Of a DNA stretch of 24,726 bases, positions 22,394 to 24,726 are shown piece by piece. Origin of the DNA: CAZDRI01 sp964508055 (GTDB lineage: Bacteria > Pseudomonadota > Gammaproteobacteria > PS1 > Pseudothioglobaceae); assembly GCA_964508055.1 (NCBI GenBank), contig CAZDRI010000023.1, positions 1 through 24,726 on the forward strand, given 5' to 3'. The first letter of the stretch is position 1. The number at the start of each line of letters is the position of its first letter. Position numbers and translations under genes: made by a program. The notes beneath the pieces are model-generated. The model was not told the origin of the DNA. It saw nothing but the letters and a program-made list of their open reading frames with translations, and made no database searches.

Positions 22394-23517
22394 TGGATAC
22401 ACTTAAAGAATAAAAAGTAAAAAATAATGACAGCAAACAATAAATTTGCAACCACATTCATATATTTATAAGAATTTAATAAGCATGCAAATTTGTCAAT
22501 CTTATCATTGACTTGCTTTTTTATTTTTTTAAAATCTTTTGTGTCAAGACCTGAACTATCTTTTATCGATTTTATATTATGATTAAAATTAGTTTTAATT
22601 TCACCCACATTCTCAATCATCAAAGATATGTCTTTAAAAGTGTAAAGGGATAAAATAAAGATTAAAATTAATAAAATTGACAAAATAAAATCTACATCTG
22701 AAAAGCGATAAATTAAAAACAAGTAAACACCCAATTGAATAGGCAAATTGCTTGTTTTACTTAAGAATTCTGATAAATATAATTGATAATTCTTGAGATA
22801 TTCATCTTTAGCATGTTCCAAGCCTTTACTAAATTCTTCAAATGAAAATTTATTCTGATATAAGTTGTAATTTCTATTAGCATTATCATAAATAATATTG
22901 ATATTTTTCACCGCATAAGAAAAGCGTTCTTCTTGGGGTTGATTGGCACAAACATCAATAAAAGCATTTTTAAAAAAACTAATAAAATCTCCATTATTTT
23001 CTATAGTATTTTTAATTTTAGTAAAAGTGTTTTCTTCAAACACGCCCTGAGAAAAATATTCAAGCGGTTTGGCCCTGAAACCGATTTCCATTTTTCCTTT
23101 GTCAATAGATAGTAAAATAAATTCTTGGTCTACATTATTGATGTAATCCACGAACTCAATAGTTGTATCAGTTAATAGCGTTTTGTATTTATGCCAAAGA
23201 TTAATATTCTCTATAAACTGGTCTTTATTTCCCCCTTGATGCTCCCATACTTTCTTATCTTCTATTATTAAAATATCTTTGTCAAAAGATGTTTCTGTTA
23301 AATACATTATAACATCTTGTTTCGTTTTATAAATCTTAAACCCTGCTTGCGCATCAAGTTTAATATTGATTCCTTCTTGATGTTCATCGAACGACAAATT
23401 AAGTTCTTCTAATTGTTGTTCTTTTTCCTTTAAATAATTAGAAGTAATTTCTAATCGATTACTATTAGAATCATCATCAACGCTAAGAATTTCAAGAATT
23501 TCGGTGTAATTACTCAT
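22390..23517 (-). CDS. Unrecognised protein with C-terminal membrane helices, in an hsdS-hsdR insert
   Basis: 375 aa, no family recognised. Residues 1-250 look soluble and mostly helical, with a likely coiled coil around 25-45 (YLKEKEQQLEELNL) and strand-rich stretches around 68-90 and 132-148. Hydrophobic segments follow at about 258-271, 277-294 and 353-371; the last two are clear membrane helices. A 55-residue charged, probably helical linker (297-352, KTNFNHNIKSIKD, FKKIKKQVNDKIDK) lies between them. The protein therefore looks membrane-anchored with a large N-terminal cytoplasmic domain. It overlaps the NdpA-like gene by 8 nt and hsdR by 4 nt, so all are translated together. By position it is a partner of the NdpA-like protein; an effector role is speculation. 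Confidence 0.78.
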   Translation of the reverse strand: MSNYTEILEILSVDDDSNSNRLEITSNYLKEKEQQLEELNLSFDEHQEGINIKLDAQAGFKIYKTKQDVIMYLTETSFDKDILIIEDKKVWEHQGGNKDQFIENINLWHKYKTLLTDTTIEFVDYINNVDQEFILLSIDKGKMEIGFRAKPLEYFSQGVFEENTFTKIKNTIENNGDFISFFKNAFIDVCANQPQEERFSYAVKNINIIYDNANRNYNLYQNKFSFEEFSKGLEHAKDEYLKNYQLYLSEFLSKTSNLPIQLGVYLFLIYRFSDVDFILSILLILIFILSLYTFKDISLMIENVGEIKTNFNHNIKSIKDSSGLDTKDFKKIKKQVNDKIDKFACLLNSYKYMNVVANLLFAVIIFYFLFFKCIQ

Positions 23518-24481
23518 TTATTTGTGCATTAATTTCTTTAATTAATTGTTCAGATTCAATAATCAGTTTACTGTCTTGAATACTTATTGAATCGTTAATT
23601 TTATCTCTACTAAAAGAGATATTAATACCATCAGTTTTAGCAACAACGTTAAAAAACTTTTTAATATTTGTTTTGCTAATTTTGAATTCGTTATCTATAT
23701 CAATGTTGTTGCTACTACAATATTGCGCCAAATAATCATCGCTTCCAAATATTGATAAACTTAATGCTATTAAATCAACTATATTATCAGTAGCGTTATT
23801 AGCAAATTCACCTATCTTTCTTTTTAAGGTTTCTCTATTGCCAATTCCATCGGGAAGATCAATATTATTGGCAATTTGCATTAATGAGCTTGCATCTACA
23901 GTTTCTGCTCGCGTATCATTAATACCAATCCAATGATTAAAATATTTTGATACATCTGTATTACCTCTAATTAAAGAAACATACCTTTGCTTATTTTCTT
24001 CTGATTCTGAATTATTAAAAATATCTAAATTAATTCTCATACCCATAGCCAGTTTATTTATTTCTAAGTGAGTCACTGTATCTAGAACATAGTCATTGTT
24101 ATCATTCTTTGTAATAAAACCCTGAGTATCCCTTAAAATAAATACCGCTAAAAACTCATTTTGTACCTTATACCTCACAAACAAAAAATACCCACCTTTT
24201 GCTTGATGTAGATTCGTTAACTGCTCTTTAAGATTCTTAATTAAAGTTTTTGACTTATCTAAAAAATAAATAGATGTAATAAAATCTCGAAAGTGAGAGT
24301 CAACCTCCAGTTTTGCCCTTTTGGGTATCTTGTTTTTAAAAATATCATCTAATTTATTCATTAATGGATTAATGTTTTGATTTTTATTGTCCAGTTCATG
24401 ATCGCTTAAGACAATACTAGGTAGAGAATTTTCTTCTTTTATAATTTCATGTATAACAATATTTTCTACTTCTAAACTCAT
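23510..24481 (-). CDS. NdpA/YejK-like nucleoid-associated protein (NA37 family)
   Basis: 323 aa. It aligns along most of its length with E. coli YejK (37-kDa nucleoid-associated protein, 335 aa). Matching blocks are the N-terminal MSLEVENIVIHEIIKEE, GGYFLFVRYKVQNEFLAVFI (96-115), THLEINKLAMGMRINLD (137-153) and RYVSLIRGNTDVSKYFNHWI (166-185). Members bind nucleoid DNA, and YejK has been reported to contact topoisomerases. A core YejK homolog would not be expected inside a restriction locus, so this is probably an accessory version that senses or holds DNA. Its ATG overlaps the hsdS tail as ATGA, and its end overlaps the membrane-protein gene by 8 nt. The frame is intact although both flanking hsd genes are damaged. 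Confidence 0.85.
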   Translation of the reverse strand: MSLEVENIVIHEIIKEENSLPSIVLSDHELDNKNQNINPLMNKLDDIFKNKIPKRAKLEVDSHFRDFITSIYFLDKSKTLIKNLKEQLTNLHQAKGGYFLFVRYKVQNEFLAVFILRDTQGFITKNDNNDYVLDTVTHLEINKLAMGMRINLDIFNNSESEENKQRYVSLIRGNTDVSKYFNHWIGINDTRAETVDASSLMQIANNIDLPDGIGNRETLKRKIGEFANNATDNIVDLIALSLSIFGSDDYLAQYCSSNNIDIDNEFKISKTNIKKFFNVVAKTDGINISFSRDKINDSISIQDSKLIIESEQLIKEINAQINE

Positions 24482-24720
24482 ACTAAATTCTCCTGTTGTT
24501 TTTCAATAACCACGCGCATAAGCACAGGGCAAATATCTTTTATTTTAGCCTTTAACTGTTCGTTAATTTGCTTGCGTTTTTCTAACACATGATAAATTTT
24601 AACAATCGCTTGTTGTTTTTCTATGCTGGGAATCGGTAATTTTACCTCACACATATCCGACCAATCAAATATTTGTGTGCGTCCAATACATATTGCACTT
24701 TTTATAATAATTATTTTCAT
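24478..24720 (-). pseudogene. hsdS: Type I restriction specificity subunit HsdS, C-terminal part
   Basis: 80 codons. TQIFDWSDMCEVKLPIPSIE followed by KQQAIVKIYHVLEKRKQINEQLK is the end of a target-recognition domain plus the conserved long helix of HsdS. A TGA (24723-24721) sits in frame directly before the ATG at 24720. So either the upstream part is frameshifted in a run of A/T, or the gene is split. The window ends six bases later, so I cannot tell. No hsdM is visible; it should lie beyond the window if the usual order holds. Confidence 0.72.
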
Positions 24721-24726
24721 TCATTT

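Noticed and set aside
22390..24481. A Kiwa (KwaA/KwaB) defence pair
   Set aside because: The DNA-binding member matches YejK/NdpA rather than a KwaB-type protein, and the membrane protein has a large soluble N-terminal half unlike small KwaA.

Overview
The window is strongly AT-rich bacterial chromosome. It pairs a conserved gammaproteobacterial core (gyrA, rluD, nadD, murD, rppH, hom, thrC, cysM, trpC, folE2, two class I DAHP synthases, a YhfA-type OsmC protein) with much degraded mobile DNA. Protein flavour, base composition and remnant load suggest a Thioglobaceae/SUP05-like or thiotrophic-symbiont gammaproteobacterium. That placement is inference; no rRNA is present to settle it.

Layout. 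1-281: the 3' end of a REP-associated tyrosine transposase (RAYT) and two 26-nt palindromes. 282-1941: pgeF and rluD, minus strand. 1964-2631: an inserted block with an IS1595-family remnant and an orphan hicB, bounded by two copies of the rluD 5' end. 2716-2891: tRNA-Glu and tRNA-Ala with a clear sigma-70 promoter. 2987-4350: a metallo-beta-lactamase-fold hydrolase coupled to nadD. 4391-7697: gyrA with a small membrane-protein gene overlapping its end. 7896-10776: folE2 and two tandem DAHP synthase genes, apparently one transcript. 10951-13846: murD, yccA-like and rppH, bracketed by an inverted pair of 95-nt hairpin elements, one of which cuts off a threonine aldolase pseudogene. 14259-18937: a compact amino-acid operon (hom, thrC, cysM, trpC) running into yhfA and a tiny membrane protein.

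From tRNA-Ser(GCT) at 19125-19217 the window becomes accessory. Two type II toxin-antitoxin pairs each follow a repeat; both repeats contain a tRNA-Ser 3'-end-like sequence and a shared 37-nt segment that ends just before the toxin stop codon. Next come a palindrome-rich gap, an IS5-type transposase fragment and the edge of a type I restriction-modification locus on the minus strand. The order of that locus is hsdS tail, a nucleoid-associated NdpA/YejK-like protein, an unrecognised protein with C-terminal membrane helices, then hsdR. hsdR is dead (in-frame stop plus IS5 junction), but the two genes embedded between hsdS and hsdR are intact and joined by 4- to 8-nt overlaps. This NdpA-like plus membrane-protein pair is the best candidate here for an undescribed, probably defence-related, system.

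In the core part the genes serve cofactor supply (nadD, folE2), cell-wall synthesis (murD), RNA metabolism (rluD, rppH), DNA topology (gyrA) and amino-acid synthesis. No CRISPR array, rRNA gene or integrase was found.
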